From: JALORV01 sp963754065
GTDB lineage: Bacteria; Pseudomonadota; Gammaproteobacteria; Burkholderiales; Burkholderiaceae_F
Direction of reading: 5' to 3'
Assembly (NCBI GenBank): GCA_963754065.1
Contig: CAVWFH010000025.1
Location: forward strand, 20,400 to 84,399
DNA: 64,000 nucleotides
The notes beneath the pieces are model-generated. The model was not told the origin of the DNA. It saw only the letters and a program-made list of their open reading frames with translations, and ran no database searches. The translations under genes and the position numbers were made by a program. Below, piece after piece: positions 19,998 to 29,054 of this stretch (within the stretch, counting starts at the first letter, position 1; every line of letters begins with the position of its first letter).

Positions 19998-20390
19998 ATG
20001 AAGAACGCCTATGGTTTCGGCAAGACGGTGCCGCACAGCTTCGACGAGGCCGTGCAGAAAGTGACGGCAGAACTCGCCCGCGAAGGCTTCGGCGTGCTGA
20101 CCGAGATCGACGTGCAGGCCACGATGAAGAAGAAGCTCGACATTGACGTGCGGCCCTATCGCATCCTCGGTGCCTGCAACCCGCCGCTGGCGCGACGCGC
20201 GCTCGAGGCCGAGCCGACCATCGGGCTGCTGCTGCCGTGCAATGTGGTCGTACGCGAATCCGACGACGGGCGTACGCAGGTCGAGTTCATGGACCCGGCG
20301 GCGATGCAGGCTCTGTCCACGAGCGCATCACTTGGCGAAGTCGCGACCGAGGTACGGGCCAGGCTCATCCGAGTGATGAACGCCGTCTGA
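19998..20390 (+). CDS. DUF302 domain protein
   Basis: A 130-residue protein consisting of one DUF302 domain: an opening beta strand (YGFGKTVPHSFDEAVQKV), VLTEIDVQATMKKKLDID, RPYRILGACNPPLARRAL, and LLLPCNVVVRE. The conserved GACNP segment and the PCN cysteine are present. The family is small, soluble and without an assigned activity, and often lies near metal or redox genes. It lies 28 bp after the exonuclease/GIY-YIG gene on the same strand. Confidence 0.85.
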   Translation: MKNAYGFGKTVPHSFDEAVQKVTAELAREGFGVLTEIDVQATMKKKLDIDVRPYRILGACNPPLARRALEAEPTIGLLLPCNVVVRESDDGRTQVEFMDPAAMQALSTSASLGEVATEVRARLIRVMNAV

Positions 20391-20412
20391 GTCCGCTCCT
20401 TAGCGTGGGGGC

Positions 20413-20805
20413 TCAGTCCGCCGCGCGGGGTGCTGCGGGCAAGGCAAGGAGCGCTTGGCTGAGCCGTGCGCCGGTCTGCAGCCCGATGCGGCCGGCCGTG
20501 GCATTCCGGTGCGAGATGATGCCGCCGTCCCAGGTATCGCGGGCCTCGCCGATGCGTGCGGAGTCGTGCGCCACGGCGACAGCCGCGATGTCGCGCGCTT
20601 CGAGCAGGTCGAGTGCCGCGACGCCAGCCGCGTCCTTGCCGACCCCGGCATCGTTGAATACGTAGACCCGCGCGGCGACCGCACTCGCATAGCGCGCCGC
20701 CGACACGCCCCCGTGCGACCCGGTGACGACGCAGAGCCCGGTGTGCGACACATCGACCTGTGTGATCGAGTCGAGCAGAACGACATGGGACGGAACGGCT
20801 GTCAC
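20413..20805 (-). CDS. Conserved protein of unknown function
   Basis: A 130-residue alpha/beta protein. Recognisable conserved-looking elements are VVTGSHGGVSAARYA, VYVFNDAGVGKDAAGVAALDLLEA and VGEA-like turns before DTWDGGIISHRNATA. It resembles an uncharacterised betaproteobacterial family I know only as hypothetical. The glycine-rich turns suggest a nucleotide or phosphate binder, but that is inference. The start is GTG at 20805 and no in-frame ATG lies upstream. It is convergent with the DUF302 gene and follows the anti-sigma gene by 17 bp. Confidence 0.6.
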   Translation of the reverse strand: MTAVPSHVVLLDSITQVDVSHTGLCVVTGSHGGVSAARYASAVAARVYVFNDAGVGKDAAGVAALDLLEARDIAAVAVAHDSARIGEARDTWDGGIISHRNATAGRIGLQTGARLSQALLALPAAPRAAD

Positions 20806-20822
20806 GCGCTCACCCCATGAAG

Positions 20823-21876
20823 CTAACGCGTTCCGGTCGCCGGCAAGGCACTCGCCGGGACTTGCACGTGCGGGTAGCGTTCGCGAAAGCGCTTGAGTTC
20901 GGCATCCGCTTCATCGTGCCGGCCCGCCATGCGCAGCTTGATGATTTTCTCGAGCCAATCCTCCGCGCGCAATGTGACTTCCGGCCCGGCATCCGGCTCA
21001 CTGCGTGGCGCACTGACGCCGGCACCGAGCGCGCCGGTTGGTGCAGGCGCCTGCCGCAACTTTGACAGGGAAGCGCTCGCGCCGTCCGAACGCTCGTTGC
21101 GTCGACCCTCCGCTTCAGTCGGAAGCGTGGCGTCCGCCTTGGCCTGGGGCATCGACACGGCGGGCGCGGCCGGGGCGGTTGCGGACTCGTTACTGCGTGA
21201 CGCCTCGCGCGCTGGCGACGGCGAGGCCGGCATCGCCGGAGAAAACTGCGCTGCAACCTCTTCCTTGGCGCGCGCACCCTCGGTCGCGGCCATGACCTTG
21301 GCATCGACCTGCGCATTCGCGGCAGCCTGGTCGCGCGTGGTCGGAGCACTCGATAGCGCCGCGGCCGGAGGTGTCGTTGCTGGCGGCACTGCGATTGGCG
21401 GCGAAGCAATCCCGCTTTCCTTGGCCAGCGCGCGCTTGCGTTCGGCGGCAGGTGAATCGGATGCGGCACTCGACGCTGCCGATGGCGCGGTCGGTTTGCT
21501 CACATCGGCTCCAGCCGGTGCGCTCTGATGGACCGACGACGCCGCAACGGACGGCGGAATCCGATGCCGTCGACGCTCGCGGCTCGGCGATCTCCGCGGG
21601 CGGACTGAAGCTCGGCATCTCGCGCTCGGTTCGCACCGCCATCATCACGGCCAGCGTCGACAACAGCACCGCCGCCGCCGCGGCCATCGGCCAGCGCAAC
21701 ATGGCTCCTGCACGTGGCACACGACGGAGTGCCTGCGCGTCACGCGGACCCGCCTGCACCTGCCGCGCCGCCGCCGCGAGGATCGAAGCGCGCGTCGCGG
21801 CCGACGGACGCTCATCGAGCGTGTCGTTCGCGGCGCGGTAGCCGCGATCGAGGCGCTCGTCCCCCAAGCCGCTCAT
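20823..21876 (-). CDS. Anti-sigma factor, interrupted by a frameshift
   Basis: A membrane anti-sigma factor for the adjacent ECF sigma gene, whose stop overlaps this start (ATGA at 21873-21876). The N-terminal cytoplasmic part (GLGDERLDRGYRAANDTLDE) precedes a single transmembrane helix (MAAAAAVLLSTLAVMMAV). A long Ala/Pro/Ser-rich periplasmic linker leads to a C-terminal helical module (DWLEKIIKLRMAGRHDEADAE) commonly found in such proteins. The reading frame changes near 21548-21565: one extra base there separates the membrane half from the linker half. The total span is 1,054 bp, one base more than a multiple of three, so a single insertion explains it. Real decay or sequence error are both possible. 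Confidence 0.7.
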
Positions 21877-22496
21877 TGCCAGTCCTCCATTGCCGACCGC
21901 AGCTTAGTCATCGCGTAGCGCAGGCGGCTTTTTACCGTTTCGTGCCCGGACTGCGTGACCGACGCGATGTCCTCCAGCGACAGGCCGCCTTCGGCCTGCA
22001 GCAGAAAAGCCTCGCGTTGTGCCGCCGGCAGCGCCTCGACCGCGTCGACGAACGCCCGCGCCTGGGCCCGCGACACAGCTTGCACGTCGGGCCGGTCGGC
22101 GTCGGAGCCGGCCACATCGAAGGGAGCGTCGTCCGGGTCATTGGCGGCATCGTCGAAGCTGATCGCGTCGTCGCGTGCACGCCAATGATCGACCATCTTG
22201 CTGCGCGCCACCGTATAGAGCCAGGTGGTGAACTTCGCCCGTGGCTCGAAGCGCGCGGCATTCCGGATCACCGCCATCCACGTCTCCTGCAGCAGGTCGT
22301 CCGCCACGGCCGTCGCCGCTCCCTGGCGCAGGAAGTAGCGATACACCGGGCGCTCGTGCCGTTCGTACAGTTCACCGAATGCGCGCGCGTCGCCCGCCGC
22401 ATAGGCGGCAAGCAGCTCCTCATCGGTCGGCGCAGCGCTCAATCGTGCTCCCAGTCGCGGCGTGGCGGCGCATAGCGCGGGCGATTGTGCCCGCAT
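21873..22496 (-). CDS. ECF-family RNA polymerase sigma factor
   Basis: A 207-residue extracytoplasmic-function sigma factor. The region 2 signature is visible (DLLQETWMAVIRNAARFEP, then FTTWLYTVARSKMVDHWR) and region 4 is LPAAQREAFLLQ, followed by the helix-turn-helix GLSLEDIASVTQSGHETVKSRL. It would direct RNA polymerase to stress promoters and be held inactive by the overlapping anti-sigma factor. I prefer ATG 22496; an in-frame ATG at 22538 is also possible. A secreted protein gene lies just upstream and may belong to the regulon. Confidence 0.9.
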   Translation of the reverse strand: MRAQSPALCAATPRLGARLSAAPTDEELLAAYAAGDARAFGELYERHERPVYRYFLRQGAATAVADDLLQETWMAVIRNAARFEPRAKFTTWLYTVARSKMVDHWRARDDAISFDDAANDPDDAPFDVAGSDADRPDVQAVSRAQARAFVDAVEALPAAQREAFLLQAEGGLSLEDIASVTQSGHETVKSRLRYAMTKLRSAMEDWQ

Positions 22497-22546
22497 CGGC
22501 CGCCGTCCGATCGCCGCGATTAGGAGCTGAACCGCCAACGCTGGGC

Positions 22547-23377
22547 TCAGCGCAGCGGCGGGTCGGCCACGAATCCCGCCGTCGCCGGGAACGGATCCGG
22601 TACCGCACGCGGCGTCGGGATCACGCCCATCGCAATCAGGTTGTCGCGGCTGTCGTAGTGGATCGCGATCAGTTCGTTCGGCGTCGACTGCGCGCGCTCG
22701 AAGTCGGTGTATGACGTCGGCGACCGTTCGTTGCGTCCGTGTCCCGTGCCAAGTCGTTGTTCACGCGCGGGGGCAGCATCGGCTCGCTGGCGCGCGTCCG
22801 ATTCGTTGGCCGCGCTGGCTCCGGCCGACGGGGCGGCGCCGTCACGGGCCGACTCCTGCTTGGACAGCGGCGGCGCCGCGGGCGAAGGCACGGGTCGCGC
22901 GCGTTCGCGAAACACGGCCACGCCGATGACGCCGACGTTGTCCGGCCGGCCCGTTCGCGCGGCATACGAGTCGTTGAGCGCAGTGAACTCGAACGCGGCC
23001 ACACGCGCCATGTCCTTGCGCCAGCCGGTGATCTGCGCAAACTGCCCGTGCCTGAGCACGTAGCCGACCTGGTCGTGCGCCGCGGAGTCGCCGCTGACGA
23101 CATTGATGCCGTCGACGGAAACCACCGCGAGCGCCCGCCCGCCGGCTCGATTGCTCAGCGCAACGGCATAGCGGGCGCCGGGTTTGCCGGGCACCCACCA
23201 GCGGCCGTGGTGCCAGTACATCGGCAGGGTTTCGCCGGTCGCGCGGTCCATGACCTGCACATCGACGAGCGAACCGACTGCATGCGCGGGCGAGGCCAGT
23301 GCCAGCACGGTCGTACAGACAGCGGCGAGCAAGGTGCCCAGGCGGGCCGGGGTAGTACGAAACCAGCGTGTCAGCAT
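22547..23377 (-). CDS. Exported protein of unknown function beside an ECF sigma operon
   Basis: A 276-residue protein with a clear Sec signal peptide (basic start, LLAAVCTTVLALASPAHA with an AHA cleavage site). The mature part has a compact domain (VDVQVMDRATGETLPMYWHHGRWWVPG, and VVSVDGINVVSG) that looks like an extracytoplasmic beta-rich fold. It is followed by a low-complexity Pro/Ala/Arg-rich linker and a short C-terminal segment. I do not recognise the family. It sits 50 bp upstream of the ECF sigma gene on the same strand, so it may be co-transcribed and part of the same envelope response. Confidence 0.65.
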   Translation of the reverse strand: MLTRWFRTTPARLGTLLAAVCTTVLALASPAHAVGSLVDVQVMDRATGETLPMYWHHGRWWVPGKPGARYAVALSNRAGGRALAVVSVDGINVVSGDSAAHDQVGYVLRHGQFAQITGWRKDMARVAAFEFTALNDSYAARTGRPDNVGVIGVAVFRERARPVPSPAAPPLSKQESARDGAAPSAGASAANESDARQRADAAPAREQRLGTGHGRNERSPTSYTDFERAQSTPNELIAIHYDSRDNLIAMGVIPTPRAVPDPFPATAGFVADPPLR

Positions 23378-23455
23378 CGGAGGTCTCCTGGTGGGGGCTG
23401 ATGCGCTGGAAACGCGGCTTCGGGGACAATGGGGTTAAACGTCCGCACCCGACCG

Positions 23456-24244
23456 ATGACAGACCTGCCCACCCTGCTGCGCCGGCACCGTTCCATCCGG
23501 CGCTACCTCCCCACGCCGATCGACCCGGCCCTGATCGACGAGGTCTGCGCCGACGCGATCGCCGGTGGTTCGTCGTCCGGCAACCTGAACAGCGTCTCGA
23601 TCGTGCTGACACGCGACCCCGAACGCAAGCGTCGCCTGTACGAACTGCATCTGGAACAGCCGATGGTGCTCGAGGCGCCACTGGTGATGACGTTTTGCGC
23701 GGATTGGCATCGCACGCGCAGCTGGCTGCGCCTGCGCGGCGCCCGCGACAACTTCAACAACTTCCTCGGCTACCACGTCGCTGCGTACGACGCGATGATC
23801 GCCGCGCAGAATGTCTGCCTCGGCTTCGAGGCGCGCGGGCTCGGCATCTGCTACATGGGCACGACGCTGTACGCACTGGCCGAGCTGGTCGACTTCCTGC
23901 AGTTGCCCGAGACGGTGGTGCCGGTGACGTCGATTGTCGCGGGCTACCCCGCCGAAGATCCGGCCAAGCGAGACCGCCTCCCGGCCCGGGCGCTGGTGCA
24001 CGACGAGACCTACCATGCTCCAACGTCGGATGAGATCGACGCCATCTACGCGGAACGGGAAGTGCGCGGCTGGCAGCGCTACATGGCCATGCCCGAACTG
24101 AAGGCGCGGATCGAAGCCGAGGGCATCACCTCGCTCGCCGAGTTCTACACCAGCCGGATCAAGTACGACCCCGATTTCTTTGGCCCGAAGTCGGCAGAGA
24201 TCCGGTCACAGCTCGAACGGCAGGGCTTTCTCCCGCGCAATTGA
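23456..24244 (+). CDS. Nitroreductase family NAD(P)H-dependent oxidoreductase
   Basis: A 262-residue flavin (FMN) enzyme of the NfsA/Frp-like nitroreductase group. The FMN-binding opening RRHRSIRRYLPTPIDPALIDEV is typical. GGSSSGNLNSVSIVLT follows, then the substrate-side segment YDAMIAAQNVCLGFEARGLG and the dimer/FMN motif ICYMGTT. The longer C-terminus (about residues 190-262) resembles NADPH-type members. The physiological substrate is unknown. ATG 23456 was chosen because homology begins there. Confidence 0.88.
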   Translation: MTDLPTLLRRHRSIRRYLPTPIDPALIDEVCADAIAGGSSSGNLNSVSIVLTRDPERKRRLYELHLEQPMVLEAPLVMTFCADWHRTRSWLRLRGARDNFNNFLGYHVAAYDAMIAAQNVCLGFEARGLGICYMGTTLYALAELVDFLQLPETVVPVTSIVAGYPAEDPAKRDRLPARALVHDETYHAPTSDEIDAIYAEREVRGWQRYMAMPELKARIEAEGITSLAEFYTSRIKYDPDFFGPKSAEIRSQLERQGFLPRN

Positions 24245-24252
24245 GACCCGGA

Positions 24253-24738
24253 ATGCGCTTCGAACACCTGGTTGAGATCAACGACCCGCTGATGCCGTTG
24301 CTGACAGAGGTTTCGCGCGCGCAGCTCTGGCGCGGGCTGGTACTGCGGGCGGAGGACCCGGCTCAGTTCGTGGTCGGACTGGAGGGGGCGAGTATCGACG
24401 CGCGGCGCGAACTGGGGGGCGTCACCGAGCTCGAACGCACGCTCGACTACGGCAGCTTCAAGGTGCGCGACCGCGTGCGGCTGATGCCGGAGCATCGCAC
24501 CGAGATCCGGACCGCGGCCGGCGTTTCATGGCCGGCGAGCCGGATGTCGATCACGATCGAGGAGCCTGCGCCCGATGCGCTGTTCCTGCGCTTTGTCTAC
24601 GAGGCCGAGTCCGAGATCGTCGGCAAAGGCGACCTGGACGAGATGACGGTCACGCTACGACAGCAGGCCTACGAAGGCGCCGATCTCGACACCGTGGTGC
24701 GCATCCGCGCGCTGGCCGAGGCCGGAACACTCGGCTGA
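24253..24738 (+). CDS. SRPBCC family protein (DUF1857/AtaL-like)
   Basis: A 161-residue protein that opens with MRFEHLVEINDP and has LTEVSRAQLWRGLVLRAEDP, the usual start of the DUF1857 branch of the START/SRPBCC ligand-binding fold. Later segments (RDRVRLMPEHRTEI, LFLRFVYEAE) fit the family's beta strands. It probably binds a hydrophobic ligand; its role is unknown. The gene starts 8 bp after the nitroreductase and is likely co-transcribed. ATG 24253 is preferred over an in-frame TTG at 24241. Confidence 0.8.
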   Translation: MRFEHLVEINDPLMPLLTEVSRAQLWRGLVLRAEDPAQFVVGLEGASIDARRELGGVTELERTLDYGSFKVRDRVRLMPEHRTEIRTAAGVSWPASRMSITIEEPAPDALFLRFVYEAESEIVGKGDLDEMTVTLRQQAYEGADLDTVVRIRALAEAGTLG

Positions 24739-24789
24739 GCGGGCGGAACCCGGCACTCAGTCGTTCGCGGCCCCGGGGTCGGTTCACTC

Positions 24790-25929
24790 CTACTCGGGCA
24801 GACAGACGCGGCCTTCGAACAACCGTCGTGCGGTGCGAAAGAAGCTGCCGGCCTGGGCGTACCAGCCGTCGCGGTCCTTGCGGACCTCGGCCGACACGGT
24901 CAGCACCCCCGACGGCATGCCAAGTCGCAGCGGGCCGTTGCCTGGATGGCGGGCGACGGTGTGCACCAGGGAGTCCGGCAGGCTGGCCGCCACGGCAACG
25001 CACAGCGATGCCGTCAGCGGCAGTGCACGGTGGGGCTGGTTGCTCGAGATCATCCGCACCGCCAGGTCCGCCGTGTCGGCGCCGAAGTCTTCGCCATCGA
25101 GCGAGGTCCAGGCGGTCGGCGCGGCAACCAGGCCGATCGATGGCGTGGTTGCCTTCGCCCGCGCCGTTGCGATGTCCGGAGCAATGCCCATCGCCACCGA
25201 AGCATGGGCGCGGATCGCCAGCAGCGCTTCCATCACGCGCGGGTCGCGTTCGATCTGGTCCGGAGTTTCGCTGCCGGTGAGGCCAAGGCTCTCGGCGCGC
25301 ACGAAGGCGCAGGCGTTGCCGGCGTCGACCATCGAGACGTCGATGCGGCCGACCCCCGGAACATCGAGCTCCTCCACCACGTCCCCGGTCGGCAGCAACT
25401 TGCCGGTGATCGCGCCGCCGGGCTCGAGAAACTCGAGCCGGATCGGCGCGCCGGTGCCCGCCACCCCCGGGATCGCGAAGGTCCCGTTCTGGATGGCACG
25501 TCCATCTCGCACTTCGAACGTCGAGTGAATGATCTTGCGGGTGTTGGTGTTGTGAATGCGTACCGTCACCGGACCGTCGGCTGCAAAAATCAGTCCCTCG
25601 TCGACCGCGAACGGACCGATGGCCGAACTCATGTTGCCGCAGTTGCCGCTCATGTCGACGCGCGCCTCGCGGATCGAGACCTGAGCGAAGGTGTAATCGA
25701 TGTCGGCATCGGCACGCGAAGGCCGCCCGACGACACAGACCTTGGACAGTGACGACAGTCCGCCGCCCATGCCGTTGAGCTGGCGACCATTGGCGTCCGG
25801 CGATCCCATCGCCATGGCGAAGATCGGGTCCCAGCGTGCCGGATCCGCCGGCAGGTCTGCGGCCTTGAACATAATGCCCTTGCTGGTGCCGCCGCGCATG
25901 AAGACGGCGGGTATCGTGCGTGATCTCAT
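24790..25929 (-). CDS. prpF: PrpF-family isomerase (2-methylaconitate cis-trans isomerase-like)
   Basis: A 379-residue protein of the diaminopimelate-epimerase-like fold. It begins IPAVFMRGGTSKGIMFKAADLP, the hallmark PrpF start, and has DMSGNCGNMSSAIGPFAVDEGL with a catalytic cysteine and DAGNACAFVRAESLGLTG with a second one. PrpF interconverts 2-methylaconitate isomers in the methylcitrate cycle, but no prpB, prpC or acnD lies nearby, so the substrate could be different (4-oxalomesaconate tautomerase belongs to the same family). ATG 25929 is 29 bp from the divergent queC start. Confidence 0.85.
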   Translation of the reverse strand: MRSRTIPAVFMRGGTSKGIMFKAADLPADPARWDPIFAMAMGSPDANGRQLNGMGGGLSSLSKVCVVGRPSRADADIDYTFAQVSIREARVDMSGNCGNMSSAIGPFAVDEGLIFAADGPVTVRIHNTNTRKIIHSTFEVRDGRAIQNGTFAIPGVAGTGAPIRLEFLEPGGAITGKLLPTGDVVEELDVPGVGRIDVSMVDAGNACAFVRAESLGLTGSETPDQIERDPRVMEALLAIRAHASVAMGIAPDIATARAKATTPSIGLVAAPTAWTSLDGEDFGADTADLAVRMISSNQPHRALPLTASLCVAVAASLPDSLVHTVARHPGNGPLRLGMPSGVLTVSAEVRKDRDGWYAQAGSFFRTARRLFEGRVCLPE

Positions 25930-25958
25930 TCCGCGAGTATGCCCACTACACTCGCCGA

Positions 25959-26657
25959 ATGCATGATCGAGCGCTGGTTCTGTTCTCCGGAGGGCAGGAT
26001 TCCGCCACCTGTCTGGCCTGGGCGCTCGCCCGCTATCGCGAGGTCGAGACCGTCGGCTTCGACTACGGCCAGCGCCACGTCGTCGAACTGGAGGTCCGGC
26101 CACGCGTGCTCGCCGCGCTGCGCGATCAGTTCCCCGACTGGCGTGGGCGGCTCGGCGCCGACCACTTCGTGCCGATGCGCGAGCTGGCGCAACTGTCAGA
26201 TACCGCTCTGACCCAGACCGCCGAGATCCGCATGAGCGCGAAGGGGCTGCCCACCACCTTTGTACCGGGCCGCAACCTGTTGTTCTTCACCTACGCCGCT
26301 GCCATCGCCTACCGCCGCGACATCCCGGTGCTGGTCGGCGGCATGTGCGAGACCGACTACTCCGGCTATCCCGACTGCCGCGACGACACGCTCAAGGCCA
26401 TGCAGATTGCCCTATCGCTCGGCATGGACCAGCGCTTCACGGTCGAAACGCCGCTGATGTGGCTGACCAAGGCGCAGACCTGGCAGCTTGCGTACGACCT
26501 CGGCGGCGACGCGCTGGTGGACCTGATCCGGCTGGAAACGCACACCTGCTACCTCGGCGACCGCACGACCCGACATGACTGGGGAGTGGGCTGCGGGACC
26601 TGCCCCGCGTGCGAGCTGCGGGCGGAGGGGTGGCGGCGGTGGAAGGAGGCTCGGTAG
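25959..26657 (+). CDS. queC: 7-cyano-7-deazaguanine synthase
   Basis: A 232-residue ATP-dependent ligase of queuosine biosynthesis that converts 7-carboxy-7-deazaguanine to preQ0. The PP-loop ATP site is LFSGGQDSATC. GFDYGQRH and PGRNLLFFTYA are family motifs, and the C-terminal zinc site is built from CYLGD and CGTCPAC. No other que gene is present in the window. It is divergent from prpF with a very short 29-bp intergenic gap, so the promoters must overlap. Confidence 0.95.
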   Translation: MHDRALVLFSGGQDSATCLAWALARYREVETVGFDYGQRHVVELEVRPRVLAALRDQFPDWRGRLGADHFVPMRELAQLSDTALTQTAEIRMSAKGLPTTFVPGRNLLFFTYAAAIAYRRDIPVLVGGMCETDYSGYPDCRDDTLKAMQIALSLGMDQRFTVETPLMWLTKAQTWQLAYDLGGDALVDLIRLETHTCYLGDRTTRHDWGVGCGTCPACELRAEGWRRWKEAR

Positions 26658-26709
26658 ACCGACGAGCAAGTAGCCGCGACCGACGGAGCGGTCAAAAGTC
26701 GCCGGCGGC

Positions 26710-28577
26710 TCAACTTGGCTTGACCGGCCGAAGCCGTGCCAGTTGCTGCTGACGCAATTGCTCGTTGGCTTGTTCGCCGGGTGCCGGCCGCATCAGGCGC
26801 TCGACCAGGAACGGCGCATCGTCCAGAGCGGCGTCTGCTGGGCAGACTGCGCCAGGTAGGCGTCGACGTCCGCGTGCTTTGCATAAGTGCGCCGAACGAT
26901 CGGGATGAACTGCTCGACGAGCTTGGGATCGAACTGGCGTCCGCTTTCACGCACAAGGTGCCCGAGCGCCTCCTCGATGCGCCAGCCCGGCCGCCATGGC
27001 CGGTTGTGCACCAGCGAGTCGAACGCGTCGCACAGGCCCACGATGCGCGCCGGCAGCGGAATCGCGTCGCCCGAGATACCGTCCGGATAGCCTTCGCCCG
27101 ACCATGCCTCGTGGTGGTAGCGGGCGATTTCCTCGGCCAGTGGGCGTACGGCACCTTGGCGCGGATGAGGAAGTCGGCGCCGGTCGCTGCATGCGTCTCG
27201 ATCAACTGCCGCTCGCCCTGAGACAACGCCGTGCGCTTGCGGATCACCGAGTCCGGGATGACCACCTTGCCGATGTCATGCAGCCGGGCGGCCAGTTCGA
27301 TGCGCTCAGCTTCGCTCTGGATCGACACCATGCTCAAGCGCCAGCAGGTGCGCCCACATCGCCACCCGGAATGCATGCTCGCCGCTGTCTTCCTCGCGCA
27401 GTTCGACGGTGAGCGCCATGTGTTCGAGGAACTCGCCCTGCTTGGCCGCGGCGTCTTCGAGCTTCTGCTTGCAGCGCTTCGTCCTTGTCCTCAATAGCAC
27501 GCAGACTTGCCGTGTCGGTATCAGGCAGTCCGAGTCGCTGCAGGTGCTGTTGCTGCTGCTGCATGATCGCTTCGCGATGCACGTTGCGAACGTGCATCAT
27601 CAGTTCGCGATTCATCGACAGCGCGCGATCCGGCTGACCCGCCTTTCGTAGGCACTGACCGACGCCCGCAGTGCTTCCTGATAGGACCCGGCAAGAATCT
27701 TCGACTGATCGCGAATCGCGACAATTCGGGAGATTCCGACGTCGACGTTGCCCTTGTAGACCTCGACCAGGCCACTGACTGTCGCCGCCGAAATCTTGGC
27801 TCGAGCCGCGCCCGACCTGACGGCCATTTCGCGAGCAACCGCCGCGTGCTCGGCAGCATCGTCGACTCCGATTGAGTGCAAGCAGCAACTGGGCATACGT
27901 CGCCTCGACAGCGCACGCAACTGCTCCTGTTCGCGATCTTTCGGAGTAACGAAGCAGTGTCCAGCGCCGTTTCAGACGCGTCGACACCCTGCAGGTACTC
28001 ATGCAAGAAACAAGCCACACAGCGCGACCCCGTGCAGCGCACGCGACCTGAGGTAGCCGCACTCTGCTTCATCCGTCGATGTGCGACTGCCAAGCGTTCG
28101 ACGCGCTCGTAGCATGACGTCGCGCATCCGTGTACAGGGTTGCTTCAAGGAATGTGATGGCGATGTTGCACCCAGACAGCTGCAATGCCCGACTTGCTCT
28201 TCCGGTCCGTTCAGCAATGTCGAGCGCCTGCATCAGGCTGCGCAGGGCGTCGGGCGTATTCCGGGTCGCCGTTAGGACCAGGCCCTGAATCGAAAGCGCC
28301 CGCCGCAGTTGGGTCTGTGTCTCCGCTGCTGCTCCGCCAGCATCGCCGCGAGAGCAATGGGTTCGACCGCGTTGAATACCTTCTGGCCGTGCAGGTAGTA
28401 CTGGCTCGCCGCATCGATCAAGAGCGCGATGCGACGGTTCGGATTCGCAGTGAATGGAACACCGCGAAGTCGTTTCAGCCAATCATCCAGGAACGCCGGC
28501 AGATCAGCAGGCGGGGATGCGATGTTTCGACGCAACTCCTGTTCAAGTGCGTCGAGTTGCGCGTCAAACTCGTCCAT
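26710..28577 (-). pseudogene. Decayed TPR-like/HD-GYP gene, copy 1
   Basis: The span (1,868 bp) has nearly the same length as the intact homologue at 29055-30920 (1,866 bp) and matches it from end to end at the protein level, but only by switching frames at least eight times. Recognisable pieces in order are MDEFDAQLDALEQELRR (start 28577), SQYYLHGQKVFNAVEPIALA, LRRALSIQGLVLTATRN, HEYLQGVDAS, GLVEVYKGNVDVGISRI, ELMMHVRNVHREAIM, GEHAFRVAMWA, LAARLHDIGKVVIPDS, GEGYPDGISGDAIPLPARIVG, and an ending at TGA 26710. Individual segments carry no internal stops, so indels rather than nonsense mutations broke it. It is divergent from the decayed peptide gene at 28760. Confidence 0.8.
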
Positions 28578-28683
28578 CGAGACGCCGACCGGGTTTTGGT
28601 CGGCAAGAGGGAGGCTTCCCGATTCTGCCCTGAGTTGCCACGAAAGCAAACTCCGGTAAGGAGGGATTTCCCGGCCGCCCGAA

Positions 28684-28698
28684 AACCTTCACAGTTCG
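28684..28698. promoter_or_regulatory. Conserved 15-bp block between copy 1 HD-GYP and peptide genes
   Basis: The sequence AACCTTCACAGTTCG occurs here and, identically, at 31027-31041 in the second unit. It lies 62 bp before the peptide start in this unit and 69 bp in the other, inside divergent promoter regions that are otherwise only partly alike. It may be an operator or promoter element. TTCACA is one base from a -35 consensus, but I see no convincing -10. Confidence 0.45.
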
Positions 28699-28759
28699 TT
28701 CCGTGCACGCCACTGAGCGTGCCAAGAAACCAAACCAACATACTGCGGAAGAGGACACC

Positions 28760-28897
28760 ATGAACATCGAGACGCTTGAGCTGAACGCCGTTGCCGAGGT
28801 TGCCAAGAATGACGACGCCTTTGAGCTGCTCGCTCTTCTCGATGGACGATCTGGACCTGGTTGGTGGCGGCCATTCGCAGTCGGCGCACTCGTCTAG
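28760..28897 (+). pseudogene. Decayed double-glycine-leader peptide gene, copy 1
   Basis: The start frame encodes 45 residues beginning MNIETLELNAVAEVAKNDDAF and ending at TAG 28895. The leader motif is not in that frame: reading one frame over from about 28836 gives LSMDDLDLVGGGHSQSA, a good double-glycine leader with hydrophobic residues at -4, -7 and -12. A second shift is needed to rejoin the stop, where both this gene and its intact homologue end with GTCTAG. Two compensating indels therefore scramble the middle of the peptide. An upstream GAAGAGGA is a fair ribosome binding site. The restored mature peptide would begin HSQSA. Confidence 0.6.
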
Positions 28898-29018
28898 CGT
28901 TTGCGCAATTCCGGACGCGGTGAAGGCGCAGGTCCTCGCCGCATCCCACATTTCCGCGTATCGCATCTGCGGTACGCCCAGGGGTCGCCAGAACCCCAAC
29001 AGATTTTCCGCAACAATT

Positions 29019-29044
29019 ACGGCGCCGACGGGCGCCGTTTTTTT
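29019..29044 (+). terminator. Intrinsic terminator of unit 1
   Basis: The stem ACGGCGCC / GGCGCCGT with the tetraloop GACG is followed by seven T residues. The same hairpin and T-run recur after the second peptide gene. It ends 11 bp before the stop of the convergent intact HD-GYP gene. The 120 bp between the peptide stop and this hairpin show nothing else. Confidence 0.85.
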
Positions 29045-29054
29045 GCCTGGAAGT

